Source: Flavobacterium microcysteis (GTDB lineage Bacteria; Bacteroidota; Bacteroidia; Flavobacteriales; Flavobacteriaceae). From it: a DNA stretch of 64,000 nucleotides. Below, piece by piece: positions 1-9,455 of this stretch. The stretch lies in the NCBI RefSeq assembly GCF_006385255.1, contig NZ_VFJE01000054.1, forward strand, positions 248,001 through 312,000, given 5' to 3'. The position numbers were made by a program, and so were the translations under genes. The notes beneath the pieces were generated by a model. It worked only from the letters and a program-made list of their open reading frames with translations. It did no database searches and was not told the DNA's origin. Numbering within the stretch: position 1 is the first letter of the stretch; each line of letters opens with the position of its first letter.

Positions 1-666
1 CAGAGCATACGCTTTTGCATTTTCACCACCCATTCTTCGTACCAATTCTGTCCCGGTTGTAATATTACCCCATTGGTCAGAACCGCCCATTTGCAACAGA
101 CAGTTGTAGTTTTTATATAAATGATAGAAATCGTATCCTTGGATTAATTGATAGGTAAATTCTGTAAACGACATACCTTCTCCTTCTCCACTGAATCTCT
201 TTTTTACAGAATCTTTTGCCATCATGTAGTTTACCGTGATACGTTTTCCTACTTCGCGGGCAAAATCAATAAATGAAAACTCTTTCATCCAATCATAGTT
301 ATTAACCATGAGAGGAGCATTTTTACCTTCAGTACCAAAATCCAGAAAACGCGACAATACGCTTTTGATTCCGGCTACATTTTTGGCCAATGTTTCTTCA
401 TTTAACAGGTTTCTTTCATCAGATTTTCCAGATGGATCTCCAATCATTCCTGTAGCACCGCCTACCAAAGCAATTGGCTGGTGCCCGAAATTCTTTAGAT
501 GAACAAGGAGAATGATTTGAACCATGCTTCCAATATGCAATGAGTCTGCTGTAGGGTCAAATCCGATATAGGCAGCCGTTGCTTCTTTAAGCAATTGTTC
601 TTCTGTTCCGGGCATGCTATCATGATACAGCCCTCTCCACTTTAATTCTTCAACTAAATTTTTCAT
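1..666 (-). CDS. tyrS: Tyrosyl-tRNA synthetase, N-terminal part (runs off the left edge)
   Basis: Charges tRNA-Tyr with tyrosine in the cytoplasm. Reading the minus strand from the ATG at 666 gives 222 codons open to the window edge. The class I signature appears as HIGS at about residues 44-47, within a stretch reading [13 protein letters not shown], followed by the [12 protein letters not shown] segment that is characteristic of TyrS. The KMSKS loop and the tRNA-binding C-terminus lie outside the window. A -7 box stands just upstream at 684-691. The family assignment is secure; completeness of the gene cannot be judged. Confidence 0.95.
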   Translation of the reverse strand, partial: MKNLVEELKWRGLYHDSMPGTEEQLLKEATAAYIGFDPTADSLHIGSMVQIILLVHLKNFGHQPIALVGGATGMIGDPSGKSDERNLLNEETLAKNVAGIKSVLSRFLDFGTEGKNAPLMVNNYDWMKEFSFIDFAREVGKRITVNYMMAKDSVKKRFSGEGEGMSFTEFTYQLIQGYDFYHLYKNYNCLLQMGGSDQWGNITTGTELVRRMGGENAKAYAL

Positions 667-683
667 TTTTCTATTAATTTGCG

Positions 684-691
684 CAAAGATA
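684..691 (-). promoter_or_regulatory. -7 promoter box of tyrS
   Basis: Minus-strand TATCTTTG matches the Bacteroidetes -7 consensus TAnnTTTG and lies 17 nt upstream of the tyrS ATG. No convincing -33 TTG at the usual distance was seen. Confidence 0.55.
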
Positions 692-803
692 AGGGTATTG
701 AAGTAATTAGAAAATCCGAATGACTCTCATTTCTAATTTATTTGCACACAATCCAAAAGAAATTGTAGCTTTATCATTCTGGCACATTATTGAACAATCT
801 CCT

Positions 804-811
804 TATATTTG
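804..811 (+). promoter_or_regulatory. -7 promoter box upstream of the epimerase gene
   Basis: TATATTTG matches TAnnTTTG and ends only 5 nt before the ATG at 817, so transcription starting here would give an almost leaderless mRNA. This also argues that the longer reading frame from a TTG at 790 is not the true start, because that codon would lie upstream of the transcription start. Confidence 0.45.
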
Positions 812-816
812 CAACT

Positions 817-1809
817 ATGGTTTTAGTAACAGGCGCTACCGGATTAGTAGGTTCACATCTTTTGCTCCTTCTTCTTGAGAATGGAGAAGAAGTGAGGGCA
901 CTCTACAGGAATGAAAAAAACATACAGCAAACAAAGGCGCTTTTTGAATGGAAAGACCGGTTGGCTCTTTTTGAGAAAATAAACTGGATACAAGGTTGCC
1001 TTACCGACATTCCTTCCCTTGAAAAAGCATTTGAGAGTATTGATTATGTATACCATTGTGCTGCGTTTATTTCTTTTAATCCGGACGATGAAGAACAGCT
1101 ACGCAAGACAAACATTGAAGGCACGGCAAATATCGTTAACCTGTGTCTGGCTTATCAGGTCAAAAAACTTTGCTATGTGAGTTCTATTGCAGCATTGGGC
1201 GACCTTCAGGGACACGAGACTGTTATTACGGAAGAAACCGAATGGAATCCGGAAATACCCCGAAGTGATTATGCCATATCCAAATTTGGCGCTGAAATGG
1301 AAGTATGGCGCGGACAGCAAGAAGGACTTCCTGTTGCTATTGTGAATCCAGGCATTATACTCGGACCCGGTTTTTGGAACAGTGGAAGTGCCGAAATATT
1401 CCAGCGAATAAAAAAAGGGTTGAAATATTATACAGAAGGTTCTACAGGATTTGTAACCGTAGAAGATGTGACAAGATCCATGTATCAGCTCATGAAAAGC
1501 AATATCCAGAAAGAACGCTTTATCCTGGTTACGGAAAGCATTACTTACCATAGACTCTCAGATCTTATTGCAACAGCATTGGGCAAAAAAAAACCATCCG
1601 TATATTTAAAACCTTGGGTAACAGGACTGGCATGGAGAATCGATTGGCTGATTTCTACACTTTTTTTCAAAAAGAGAATGTTATCGAAAGCAACTGCCAT
1701 CTCACTGCACACGCAATCTGAATTTGACAACTCTAAAATAAAAAATGCCCTCAATTTTGAATTTGAGGACATTCCTAATTATATCTCTAAAGTCTCCGTT
1801 ACTGTTTAG
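817..1809 (+). CDS. NAD-dependent epimerase/dehydratase family protein
   Basis: An extended short-chain dehydrogenase of 330 residues. The N-terminus begins MVLVTGATGLVG, the Rossmann GxxGxxG dinucleotide-binding loop. The catalytic YxxxK is present as YAISK near the middle, preceded by a VSSIAAL segment. The family acts on sugar nucleotides or on other ketone/alcohol substrates such as dihydroflavonols; the substrate cannot be read from sequence. I chose the ATG at 817 because the glycine-rich loop follows at once and the upstream TTG lies before the -7 box. The 3' end overlaps the convergent lipoprotein gene by 11 bp. Confidence 0.85.
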   Translation: MVLVTGATGLVGSHLLLLLLENGEEVRALYRNEKNIQQTKALFEWKDRLALFEKINWIQGCLTDIPSLEKAFESIDYVYHCAAFISFNPDDEEQLRKTNIEGTANIVNLCLAYQVKKLCYVSSIAALGDLQGHETVITEETEWNPEIPRSDYAISKFGAEMEVWRGQQEGLPVAIVNPGIILGPGFWNSGSAEIFQRIKKGLKYYTEGSTGFVTVEDVTRSMYQLMKSNIQKERFILVTESITYHRLSDLIATALGKKKPSVYLKPWVTGLAWRIDWLISTLFFKKRMLSKATAISLHTQSEFDNSKIKNALNFEFEDIPNYISKVSVTV

Positions 1810-2215
1810 CGCTATCTTTATTTGCCTTAACCATATTACTCCTTTCTATGGTTTTAGTTGTATCCGCTTCTTTGCTTAGCTGGCTGTCAATACGCATCTT
1901 TTCTTCTCCTACCAACTTGCTGATATCTTCATACATTTTCGCGTATTCCTTGATGTTTTCGACAGCATAATACTGGTCGCTTTTTGCAAACTGAAGACTG
2001 TCGATTTTATATTTTTTATAAACATAGGTTGCCGGATTGATGCCATTGGAATCCAAAGCTGCCGGACTGACGCCTTTAATTCCTTGAAGCAAGGAAAGAT
2101 CGTAGATAATCTGCTTCATCTTATCTCTCGGAATAAGATTAGCAGGTTCTTCAATTGCCTTTTGCTGACAGGATGCCATACTTAGCAAAACCAACAATAA
2201 AAAATACTTTTTCAT
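1799..2215 (-). CDS. DUF4296 lipoprotein
   Basis: A 138-residue protein with a lipoprotein signal peptide ending in the lipobox-like MASC, so it is probably anchored in a membrane facing the periplasm. The segment IPRDKMKQIIYDLSLLQG is typical of DUF4296, a Bacteroidetes family without known function. It lies 9 bp downstream of pyrC on the same strand, so the two are probably cotranscribed. It converges on the epimerase gene with an 11-bp overlap. Confidence 0.8.
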   Translation of the reverse strand: MKKYFLLLVLLSMASCQQKAIEEPANLIPRDKMKQIIYDLSLLQGIKGVSPAALDSNGINPATYVYKKYKIDSLQFAKSDQYYAVENIKEYAKMYEDISKLVGEEKMRIDSQLSKEADTTKTIERSNMVKANKDSAKQ

Positions 2216-2224
2216 ACCCTTTTA

Positions 2225-3565
2225 TTAACGGTCAAATTCCAATCGCATTCCCGGATGTACATCTTTCACCTTGAAATTATTATAGACCAGTTCTCCATTT
2301 ACAAATGTATGGGTTATTCTCGACTTAAAGGTATATCCTTCAAATGGCGACCAGCCACATTTGTATAGGATATTTTCTTTTTTAACGCTCCATGGCAAAC
2401 CGGCATTGACAATCGCCAAATCAGCATAATAGCCTACCTTAACAAAACCTCTCTTTTCGATTTTGAAAATTTTTGCAGGATTATGGGCCATTTTTTCTAC
2501 GATTTTCTCAACAGAAATTTTTCCCTGATGAAAAGCTTCAAACATGGCGACAACCGCATGCTGCACAAGAGGCCCACCAGAAGGTGCTGATGTATATGGA
2601 TTTTTCTTTTCTTCTAAAGTATGTGGAGCATGGTCAGTAGCAATGACATCAATTCTGTCATCAAGCAAAGCTTCCCAAAGCGCATCTTTATCCGCTTGGG
2701 TCTTTACGGCAGGATTCCACTTAATCAGGCTGCCTTTTTTGTCATAATCCTCATTGGTAAACCAAAGATGATGTATACAAGCTTCAGCAGTAATCTTTTT
2801 CTCTTCTAAAGGAATCTTATTGGTAAAAAGCTTCATTTCTTTCGCAGTCGAAAGATGGAAAACATGCAGTCTTGCTCCTGTTTTTTTAGCCAATTCTATC
2901 GCTTTGGAAGACGATAAATAACACGCTTCTTCACTTCGAATCAGATGATGAAATTTCATAGGAATGTCATCACCGTACTCTTCTTTGTATTTTGCAAGAT
3001 TATTTTTAATTGTAGTCTCATCTTCGCAATGTACAGCAATCAGCAAAGGAGTACTAGAAAAGATTTTTTCCAAAACCTCTTCATTATCCACAAGCATGTT
3101 TCCTGTAGAAGACCCTAAAAATATTTTTAGTCCGGCTACTGTTTTTGGGTTTACTTTCAGTATTTCGTCCAAATTATCATTGGTCCCACCAAACATAAAA
3201 GAATAGTTTGCTACCGATTTTTCGGAAGCAATCTTAAATTTATCTTCAAGTAACTCAATAGTTGATGCCTGAGGATTTGTATTGGGCATTTCGATAAAAG
3301 AGGTAATCCCTCCTGCAACAGCTGCACGCGATTCCGAAGCAATATCCCCTTTATGTGTTAGGCCAGGCTCACGAAAATGCACCTGATCGTCAATGGCTCC
3401 CGGAATCAAATAATTCCCTTCGGCATTGATGATTTTTGTTGATGATGATTTTGCGCTGATAGTTTCCGCAATTTCAACAATAAATTCGTTTTCAATTAAA
3501 ACGTCTCCTTCAAAAATAGTCCCCTCATTTACTATTTTGGCATTCTTAATCAAAACACTTTTCAT
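2225..3565 (-). CDS. pyrC: Dihydroorotase
   Basis: Catalyses the reversible cyclisation of carbamoyl aspartate to dihydroorotate in pyrimidine synthesis. The 446-residue protein is an amidohydrolase-fold enzyme. The metal site is seen in DDQVHFREPG (about residues 59-68), VHCED, HLSTAKE and ATDHAPH. The first histidine of the usual HxH pair is glutamine (Q61), with H63 retained; from memory this variant is common in Bacteroidetes dihydroorotases, so it need not mean loss of activity. First gene of a minus-strand pair with the DUF4296 lipoprotein. Confidence 0.92.
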   Translation of the reverse strand: MKSVLIKNAKIVNEGTIFEGDVLIENEFIVEIAETISAKSSSTKIINAEGNYLIPGAIDDQVHFREPGLTHKGDIASESRAAVAGGITSFIEMPNTNPQASTIELLEDKFKIASEKSVANYSFMFGGTNDNLDEILKVNPKTVAGLKIFLGSSTGNMLVDNEEVLEKIFSSTPLLIAVHCEDETTIKNNLAKYKEEYGDDIPMKFHHLIRSEEACYLSSSKAIELAKKTGARLHVFHLSTAKEMKLFTNKIPLEEKKITAEACIHHLWFTNEDYDKKGSLIKWNPAVKTQADKDALWEALLDDRIDVIATDHAPHTLEEKKNPYTSAPSGGPLVQHAVVAMFEAFHQGKISVEKIVEKMAHNPAKIFKIEKRGFVKVGYYADLAIVNAGLPWSVKKENILYKCGWSPFEGYTFKSRITHTFVNGELVYNNFKVKDVHPGMRLEFDR

Positions 3566-3614
3566 CTTTCTTTTCTTTGTTTTTTTTGCGCATTAAAACT
3601 GTATGGAAAATTCC

Positions 3615-4340
3615 TTACAGATTGTTGAACATTTTCTTTATTCGTAAGACGATAACTCCAAAAATGGCTTCTTTAATAATAGAATTACTCATTTTCGATT
3701 GCCCTTTTGTCCTGTCAGTGAAAATAATTGGCACTTCAACAATTTTAAATTTTCTGGCATACGCCCTATATTTCATTTCAATCTGGAACGCATAACCTAT
3801 AAATTTTATCTTATCCAGGTTAATGCTTTTCAAGACATTTTTTTTGTAACATACAAATCCGGCTGTCGTATCACGAATTTCCATTCCGGTAATCAATCTA
3901 ACATATACCGAAGCAAAATAGGAAAGCAAAACACGACTTAAAGGCCAATTTACAACATTTACTCCTGTAACATATCGAGAACCGATAGCGACATCATAAA
4001 TACCAAAACGGCAGGAATCGTACAACTTTTCTAAATCGTGCGGATTGTGCGAGAAATCAGCATCCATTTCAAAAATGTATTCGTATTCACGCTCAAGTGC
4101 CCATTTAAAACCATGCACATAAGCAGTACCTAAGCCCGACTTTTTACTTCGTTGTTCTAAAAAAAGACGTCCAGGATATTCTTCCTGAAGCGCAATTACT
4201 TTTTGTGCGGTATGATCTGGAGAATTATCATCAATAATCAAAACATGAAATGGCTTCTGCAAAGAAAATACAGTCCTGATGATACTTTCGATATTTTCAA
4301 TTTCGTTATAAGTAGGAATTATAACAATGCCGTCATTCAT
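3615..4340 (-). CDS. Polyprenol-phosphate mannosyltransferase-like glycosyltransferase (GT2)
   Basis: A 241-residue GT-A enzyme resembling dolichyl-phosphate mannose synthase. The N-terminus carries IIPTYNEIENI and LIIDDNSPD, and the metal-binding acidic motif is seen as EMDADFSHNP. It would move a sugar from a nucleotide donor to a lipid phosphate carrier at the cytoplasmic membrane. There is no C-terminal GtrA-type membrane domain, so it is the single-domain form. It lies 49 bp downstream of the pyrC start on the same strand and may lead that transcription unit. Confidence 0.87.
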   Translation of the reverse strand: MNDGIVIIPTYNEIENIESIIRTVFSLQKPFHVLIIDDNSPDHTAQKVIALQEEYPGRLFLEQRSKKSGLGTAYVHGFKWALEREYEYIFEMDADFSHNPHDLEKLYDSCRFGIYDVAIGSRYVTGVNVVNWPLSRVLLSYFASVYVRLITGMEIRDTTAGFVCYKKNVLKSINLDKIKFIGYAFQIEMKYRAYARKFKIVEVPIIFTDRTKGQSKMSNSIIKEAIFGVIVLRIKKMFNNL

Positions 4341-4557
4341 ATTTGCATAATTTCATGACAAAAGTAAACTTTTTATGGTTGCTGATTCATAATAAAATTA
4401 TAATAATCTCTGCTTTTCTTAAATTTCATGGGGTTTATTCGCTTTTGGCCTGTTCCTTTTTTTCGCTTCTTACACTCCAATTTCTTGATAATAATTGAAG
4501 AGGCATTTCCGAAAAAAAATAAAAAAAGAAAGTAATAAAAATCACTAATTTTACGCC

Positions 4558-5223
4558 ATGTTAGAAATCGTTTTACAGCCGAGGATTTTGGAAAGCAGAG
4601 ATTGGGCAACTGTCCTATTTGTGCTTTGCTTTGTACTTATTGCTGCCACAAAAGGCGTTTTCGAAGGTCGTTTTTCTGATTTTTCAAGATTGGCATACAG
4701 CGACAAATACATCAAGATTTACAGAGACAGCGGCAACCTTATGAACTGGTTTACGATTTCGCTGTTTGTAGTGCAAGTCATTTCCTTTGCGTTTTTTATT
4801 CAGATTATCCTGAGCTATTTTGGATATACTTCAAAAACAGACTGGATAACTTATGTTCAAATCGTTACGTTATTGAGCATTTTCATACTCTCTAAATACC
4901 TCATAGAGAAGATTATAGCTACTTCTTTTAATATTGAAGAATTTAGTGAACAGTTTAATTTGCAAAAAGTTAGTTACAGAACTTATATAGGACTTTGCAT
5001 CCTTCCTTTAAATGTAATTTTGTTCTATAACGATACACCAATAGATTTATTAATATATTTCCTTATTGCTATCATTTTGTTAATAAACATACTTACTTAT
5101 CTTCTTTCTTTAAAAATTTATCAAAATTTGATTATCGGCAAGTTGTTTTATTTTATTTTGTATCTTTGCGCACTTGAAATAGCACCTTATTATTTCATGT
5201 ATTATTGGTTTACAAAAAGGTAG
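4558..5223 (+). CDS. DUF4271 integral membrane protein
   Basis: A 221-residue protein with roughly six hydrophobic segments, matching the DUF4271 family found in Bacteroidetes directly upstream of hemD. The function is unknown. The coding region extends past the -7 box of hemD, so hemD can be transcribed both with this gene and alone. The intervening start codons give only a short leader. Confidence 0.75.
   Translation: MLEIVLQPRILESRDWATVLFVLCFVLIAATKGVFEGRFSDFSRLAYSDKYIKIYRDSGNLMNWFTISLFVVQVISFAFFIQIILSYFGYTSKTDWITYVQIVTLLSIFILSKYLIEKIIATSFNIEEFSEQFNLQKVSYRTYIGLCILPLNVILFYNDTPIDLLIYFLIAIILLINILTYLLSLKIYQNLIIGKLFYFILYLCALEIAPYYFMYYWFTKR
5161..5168 (+). promoter_or_regulatory. -7 promoter box of hemD, inside the upstream gene
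   Basis: TATCTTTG fits TAnnTTTG and lies about 75 nt upstream of the hemD ATG, within the last codons of the DUF4271 gene. A TTG at 5143-5145 is 15 nt upstream, somewhat closer than the usual -33 spacing. Confidence 0.45.
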
Positions 5224-5243
5224 TACACAAGAAAACGTCAACT

Positions 5244-5996
5244 ATGAAAGTGAAAACAATTTTGGTTTCGCAGCCAGAGCCTAAAGTAGAAAACTCTCCA
5301 TATTTTGAGTTGCAACAAAAGCACAAAGTCAAAATTGATTTCAGGCCTTTTATCCACGTTGAGGGCGTTAGCGCAAAAGACGTGAGACAGCAAAAAATTG
5401 ACTTGAACAATTTTACAGCCATCATCTTAACTAGCAAAAATTCCATCGATCATTTTTTCAGAGTAGCAGAAGAGATGAGATATAAGATTCCTGAAGATTT
5501 GAAATATTTTTGCCAGTCAGAGGCCATTGCTTTTTACCTTCAAAAATATGTAATCTACAGAAAGCGAAAGATTTATGTAGGACAGAAAGATTTCGCAGAT
5601 TTATCTCCGCTAATTAAGAAATACAAAGACGAGAAGTTTCTTTTGCCAGCTTCAGATCAGCTGAATGCAGATGCACCACAAACACTAAACAACTTAAAAG
5701 TTAACTGGACACAAGCTACTTTTTACAAAACAGTAATGAGTGACTTGTCAGACTTAGCCGATGTTTATTATGATGTTTTGGCATTTTTCAGCCCAACAGG
5801 AATAAAGTCTTTGTTCATGAACTTCCCTGATTTTGAACAAAACAACACCAGGATTGCTGTTTTTGGAAGCACTACGCAAAAAGAAGCTTTGGATCACGGA
5901 CTAAGAGTCGATATCATGGCTCCGTCTCCTGAAGCTCCATCTATGACTATGGCTTTAGAGAAGTATATTGCAAAAGCAAATAAAGAAGCAAAATAA
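5244..5996 (+). CDS. hemD: Uroporphyrinogen-III synthase
   Basis: Closes and rearranges hydroxymethylbilane to uroporphyrinogen III in haem and corrin synthesis. The protein is 250 residues and begins MKVKTILVSQPEP. Family hallmarks include AIILTSKNSIDHF in the first domain and DVLAFFSPTGIKSL with IAVFGSTTQKEA in the second. The ATG at 5244 is preferred over an upstream in-frame ATG at 5205 because the first strand begins there and the -7 box fits. A strong terminator follows at 6018. Confidence 0.88.
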   Translation: MKVKTILVSQPEPKVENSPYFELQQKHKVKIDFRPFIHVEGVSAKDVRQQKIDLNNFTAIILTSKNSIDHFFRVAEEMRYKIPEDLKYFCQSEAIAFYLQKYVIYRKRKIYVGQKDFADLSPLIKKYKDEKFLLPASDQLNADAPQTLNNLKVNWTQATFYKTVMSDLSDLADVYYDVLAFFSPTGIKSLFMNFPDFEQNNTRIAVFGSTTQKEALDHGLRVDIMAPSPEAPSMTMALEKYIAKANKEAK

Positions 5997-6017
5997 AAAT
6001 AAAATTTCAATATATAT

Positions 6018-6054
6018 AAAACCCTAAATTCTACTGAATTTAGGGTTTTATTTT
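6018..6054 (+). terminator. Terminator after hemD
   Basis: A perfect 14-bp stem (6018-6031 with 6036-6049), loop TACT, followed by TATTTTT. The stem ends in A-run and T-run sides, as in intrinsic terminators. Confidence 0.85.
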
Positions 6055-6306
6055 TCGGGAAAACGAAAATCACAAACGAATGTCCTACAATTCTCAACGA
6101 ATGTTCATCGCTTAAAATTTACTTTTTTTATTAATTAGATTTGCCAAATGAATCAACTTCAAAGCACAGAAGGATATTTTTACATTTGCCAGATTTTTGA
6201 ATTTTAAAAACAATCACACTAAGCGAATCAAAAATATTTTAAAACCAAATCTACAAACAATCACATAACAACATCTGAAATGAATTCAGATGAAAACAGA
6301 AAAACA

Positions 6307-7674
6307 ATGAAAAGAACAATTACAATTCTATTATTATTTTTATCATTACAAATGTCTGCACAATGCTGGCAAAGTATGAGTGCTGGTTACGATCACTCTT
6401 TAGCAATTAAAAATGATGGAACGCTTTGGGCATGGGGAAGAAATGATTATTCTCAATTAGGCGATGGCACTACGGTAAATAAAAACACTCCAACACAAAT
6501 TGGTACAGCAAACAATTGGGTTAAAATAGCTACAAGCTTAAGAACATCTTATGCCATTAAGGCTGATGGCACACTTTGGTCTTGGGGAAGAAATCAATAT
6601 GGGCAATTAGGACAAGGAGCAGCAACTACTGTAACTACCCCAACACAAGTGGGCACTGCAACTAATTGGCAAAATATTAATGCCGGAGAAGAACATTTTA
6701 TAGCATTAAAAACAGATGGTACTTTATGGGGTAGTGGTAGAAATCATTATGGGCAATTAGGCGATAATACTTCAGTAAATAAATCAACACCAATACAATT
6801 AGGCACAGCTAATTGGCAAGAAATAGCTACTAAAAATGACCATAATTTAGCCATCAAAACAGATGGTACACTTTGGAGTTGGGGTTATAATGCAAACGGA
6901 GAGTTGGGCTTAGGTTATGTTATAGTTTCTCTTAATAGCATTACTCAAGTTGGAACTGATACTAATTGGCAAAAAATTTCTTCCAATGGATATCATTCTG
7001 TAGCCATAAAAACAGACGGTACACTTTGGGCATGGGGAGCAAATTCCGGGAGTCAGCTGGGAAATGGTACCACAACAGACAGAACTAGTCCTGAACAAAT
7101 AGGCGTATCAACTGATTGGCAAAAAATAGCAGCAGGACGTTCTTTTACTTATGCAATTAAAACAGACGGTACACTTTGGAGTTGGGGAGAGGGCTTATAT
7201 GGAGAGCTAGGAAATGGTATTTCTGCACAAATAAAAAGCAGACCGGCACAAGTAGGAACATCTTCAGACAATGCTGATGTATCAGCAGGAACAGACCATG
7301 TTTTGGTGAAAAATACCGCTAATTTTATAAAGTCAACGGGTAGAAATAATTATGGTCAACTTGGAGACGAAACCAATGTTGATAAAAACTCATTCAATTC
7401 TATTTTATGTTATTCCTCAACACTTTCCACTGAAGATTTTGCAATTAATGAATTAAAAGTATATCCAAACCCAGTTAGAGATTTATTAAATCTTTCATTT
7501 GATAAAGAAATTACTGCTGTATCAATTTATAATTTATTAGGGCAAAAAGTGGCAACTAAAAACATCAACAACAATGAAAACTCTATTGATGTTTCACACT
7601 TAACTTCAGGAACATATTTAATTAAAGTTATTTCAGGTGTTGGAGTAAAAACTTTGAAAATAATTAAAGAATAA
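6307..7674 (+). CDS. Secreted RCC1-repeat protein with type IX secretion sorting domain
   Basis: A 455-residue protein. It has a signal peptide (MKRTITILL to MSAQC), then about seven tandem RCC1-type units with the recurring core DGTLWxWGxNxxGQLGxG, which should fold as a beta-propeller. The C-terminus, from about VYPNPVRDLL to the end, is a type A sorting domain (Por secretion tail). It is therefore expected to be exported by the type IX system and attached to or released from the cell surface. The ligand is unknown. I chose the ATG at 6307 because it opens the signal peptide; an in-frame ATG lies 27 nt earlier. It appears to be monocistronic. Confidence 0.88.
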   Translation: MKRTITILLLFLSLQMSAQCWQSMSAGYDHSLAIKNDGTLWAWGRNDYSQLGDGTTVNKNTPTQIGTANNWVKIATSLRTSYAIKADGTLWSWGRNQYGQLGQGAATTVTTPTQVGTATNWQNINAGEEHFIALKTDGTLWGSGRNHYGQLGDNTSVNKSTPIQLGTANWQEIATKNDHNLAIKTDGTLWSWGYNANGELGLGYVIVSLNSITQVGTDTNWQKISSNGYHSVAIKTDGTLWAWGANSGSQLGNGTTTDRTSPEQIGVSTDWQKIAAGRSFTYAIKTDGTLWSWGEGLYGELGNGISAQIKSRPAQVGTSSDNADVSAGTDHVLVKNTANFIKSTGRNNYGQLGDETNVDKNSFNSILCYSSTLSTEDFAINELKVYPNPVRDLLNLSFDKEITAVSIYNLLGQKVATKNINNNENSIDVSHLTSGTYLIKVISGVGVKTLKIIKE

Positions 7675-7698
7675 AACTTAAAGGGAGAGATTTTAACC

Positions 7699-7727
7699 AA
7701 AAAAACCCTGCGAATGCAGGGTTTTTT
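7699..7727. terminator. Bidirectional terminator between the RCC1 gene and pckA
   Basis: Stem CCCTGC (7706-7711), loop GAAT, GCAGGG (7716-7721), with an A-run on the left and a T-run on the right. It serves both convergent genes. Confidence 0.85.
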
Positions 7728-7746
7728 AGTATCTTATAATCCAGGA

Positions 7747-9375
7747 TTAGTCAACCTGAGGGCCCGCTTTTACCAGATTTTGACCTTCTTCATTAGTAGC
7801 ATATTGTGCAAAGTTCTTTACGAACAGCTTTCCTAAATCAAGAGCTTTAGTTTCCCATTCTGACGCATCAGCATACGTTTTTCTTGGATCAAGAATATCA
7901 GAGTCAACTCCTTCTAAAGCAGTTGGGATTTCAAAATTGAAAATCGGCAACGTAGCAGTCTCCGCTTTTTCAAGCGAACCATCTAAAATTCTGTCGATAA
8001 TCGCTCTTGTATTTTTGATAGAAATTCTTTTTCCTGTACCATTCCAGCCCGTATTTACCAAATAAGCTGTAGCATTGTGCTCTTCCATCTTTTTCACCAA
8101 TTCCTGACCGTATTGCGTTGGGTGAAGCGAAAGGAATGCTTTTCCAAAACAAGCTGAGAAAGTAGGTTCTGGCTTAGTTACTCCTCTTTCAGTACCTGCT
8201 AATTTTGCCGTAAATCCAGAAAGGAAGTGATATTTAGTCTGCTCTGGCGAAAGTTTCGCTACCGGAGGCATAACTCCAAATGCATCTGCCGTAAGGAAAA
8301 TTACTTTTGAAGCATGTCCAGCTTTAGAAACTGGCTTCACAATATTATCAATATGGTAAATAGGATATGAAACTCTTGTGTTTTGAGTTACAGAACCGTC
8401 TTTGAAATCAATTTTGCCGTCTGCATCAACGGTTACGTTTTCAAGCAATGCATCTTTTTTGATAGCATTATAGATATCCGGCTCGTTTTCTTTGCTTAAG
8501 TCGATTGTTTTTGCATAACATCCGCCTTCAAAATTGAAAACACCATCATTATCCCATCCATGCTCATCATCACCAATCAATTCACGTTTTGGATCTGTTG
8601 AAAGCGTCGTTTTTCCAGTTCCGGACAATCCGAAGAAAACAGCAACATCGCCATCTTTTCCTTTGTTAGCAGAACAGTGCATTGAAGCGATTCCTTGCAA
8701 TGGAAGGTAATAGTTCATCATGGCGAAAAGTCCTTTTTTCATTTCTCCTCCGTACCACGTACCTCCAATAACCTGAACTTTTTCAGTAAGGTTGAAAGCA
8801 ATGTATACTTCTGAGTTCAAGCCATGTGCCTTATAATCTGAAAATTCAGTTTTTGAAGCATTCATTACCACAAAATCAGGCTCTCCATAATTTTCAAGCT
8901 CTTCTTCTGTTGGGCGGATAAACATATTTTTTACAAAATGTGCCTGCCATGCTACCTCAACAATAAATCTTACTTTTAGTCTTGTATTTTCATTGGCTCC
9001 GCAAAATGCATCAACCACATATAGTTTTTTGCCTGAAAGCTGATCTACAGTCGTCTTTTTTAAAGCCTCCCAAGTTTGTTGGCTGATTGGCTTGTTATCA
9101 TTAACAGCCTTATCCGATGTCCACCAAATGGTATCTTTAGTAACATCATCCTGAACAATATATTTATCTTTTGGAGAACGTCCTGTAAAATCACCCGTCA
9201 TTACATTTACTGCTCCTAACTCTGTCAACTGCCCTTTTTCAAACCCTTTAAGGTTTGAATTTAACTCTTCCGCATACAGCATTTCATAAGAAGGATTGTA
9301 AATTACTTCTTCAACATTCTTGATTCCATATTTCTCTAGCGAAATCGTTTTCGTAAACTGGGTGTAATTATCCAT
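7747..9375 (-). CDS. pckA: Phosphoenolpyruvate carboxykinase (ATP)
   Basis: Converts oxaloacetate and ATP to phosphoenolpyruvate, CO2 and ADP at the entry of gluconeogenesis. The length of 542 residues is normal for the ATP-dependent family. Recognisable parts are [13 protein letters not shown] near the N-terminus, the kinase P-loop [11 protein letters not shown], and the metal/substrate segment [10 protein letters not shown]. The gene stands alone, with a -7 box upstream and a shared terminator downstream. Confidence 0.96.
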   Translation of the reverse strand: MDNYTQFTKTISLEKYGIKNVEEVIYNPSYEMLYAEELNSNLKGFEKGQLTELGAVNVMTGDFTGRSPKDKYIVQDDVTKDTIWWTSDKAVNDNKPISQQTWEALKKTTVDQLSGKKLYVVDAFCGANENTRLKVRFIVEVAWQAHFVKNMFIRPTEEELENYGEPDFVVMNASKTEFSDYKAHGLNSEVYIAFNLTEKVQVIGGTWYGGEMKKGLFAMMNYYLPLQGIASMHCSANKGKDGDVAVFFGLSGTGKTTLSTDPKRELIGDDEHGWDNDGVFNFEGGCYAKTIDLSKENEPDIYNAIKKDALLENVTVDADGKIDFKDGSVTQNTRVSYPIYHIDNIVKPVSKAGHASKVIFLTADAFGVMPPVAKLSPEQTKYHFLSGFTAKLAGTERGVTKPEPTFSACFGKAFLSLHPTQYGQELVKKMEEHNATAYLVNTGWNGTGKRISIKNTRAIIDRILDGSLEKAETATLPIFNFEIPTALEGVDSDILDPRKTYADASEWETKALDLGKLFVKNFAQYATNEEGQNLVKAGPQVD

Positions 9376-9410
9376 AGAATTCTAATTGAGTTGTGTTTAA
9401 AATTATTTGG

Positions 9411-9418
9411 CAAAAGTA
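9411..9418 (-). promoter_or_regulatory. -7 promoter box of pckA
   Basis: Minus-strand TACTTTTG fits TAnnTTTG, 35 nt upstream of the pckA ATG. No clear -33 TTG was seen. Confidence 0.45.
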
Positions 9419-9455
9419 AAAATTAAATTTCAGATTGAATATATTTGATAAAACT

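Noticed and set aside
1099..1551. 150-codon frame antisense to the epimerase gene
   Set aside because: Shadow of a well-supported gene.
4373..4609. 78-codon minus-strand frame before the DUF4271 gene
   Set aside because: It overlaps the DUF4271 start and is rich in K, F and S in the way of AT-rich non-coding DNA; no family, no promoter.
6100..6306. Missed gene before the RCC1 protein
   Set aside because: No frame of useful length and no family match; the stretch is very AT-rich leader sequence.
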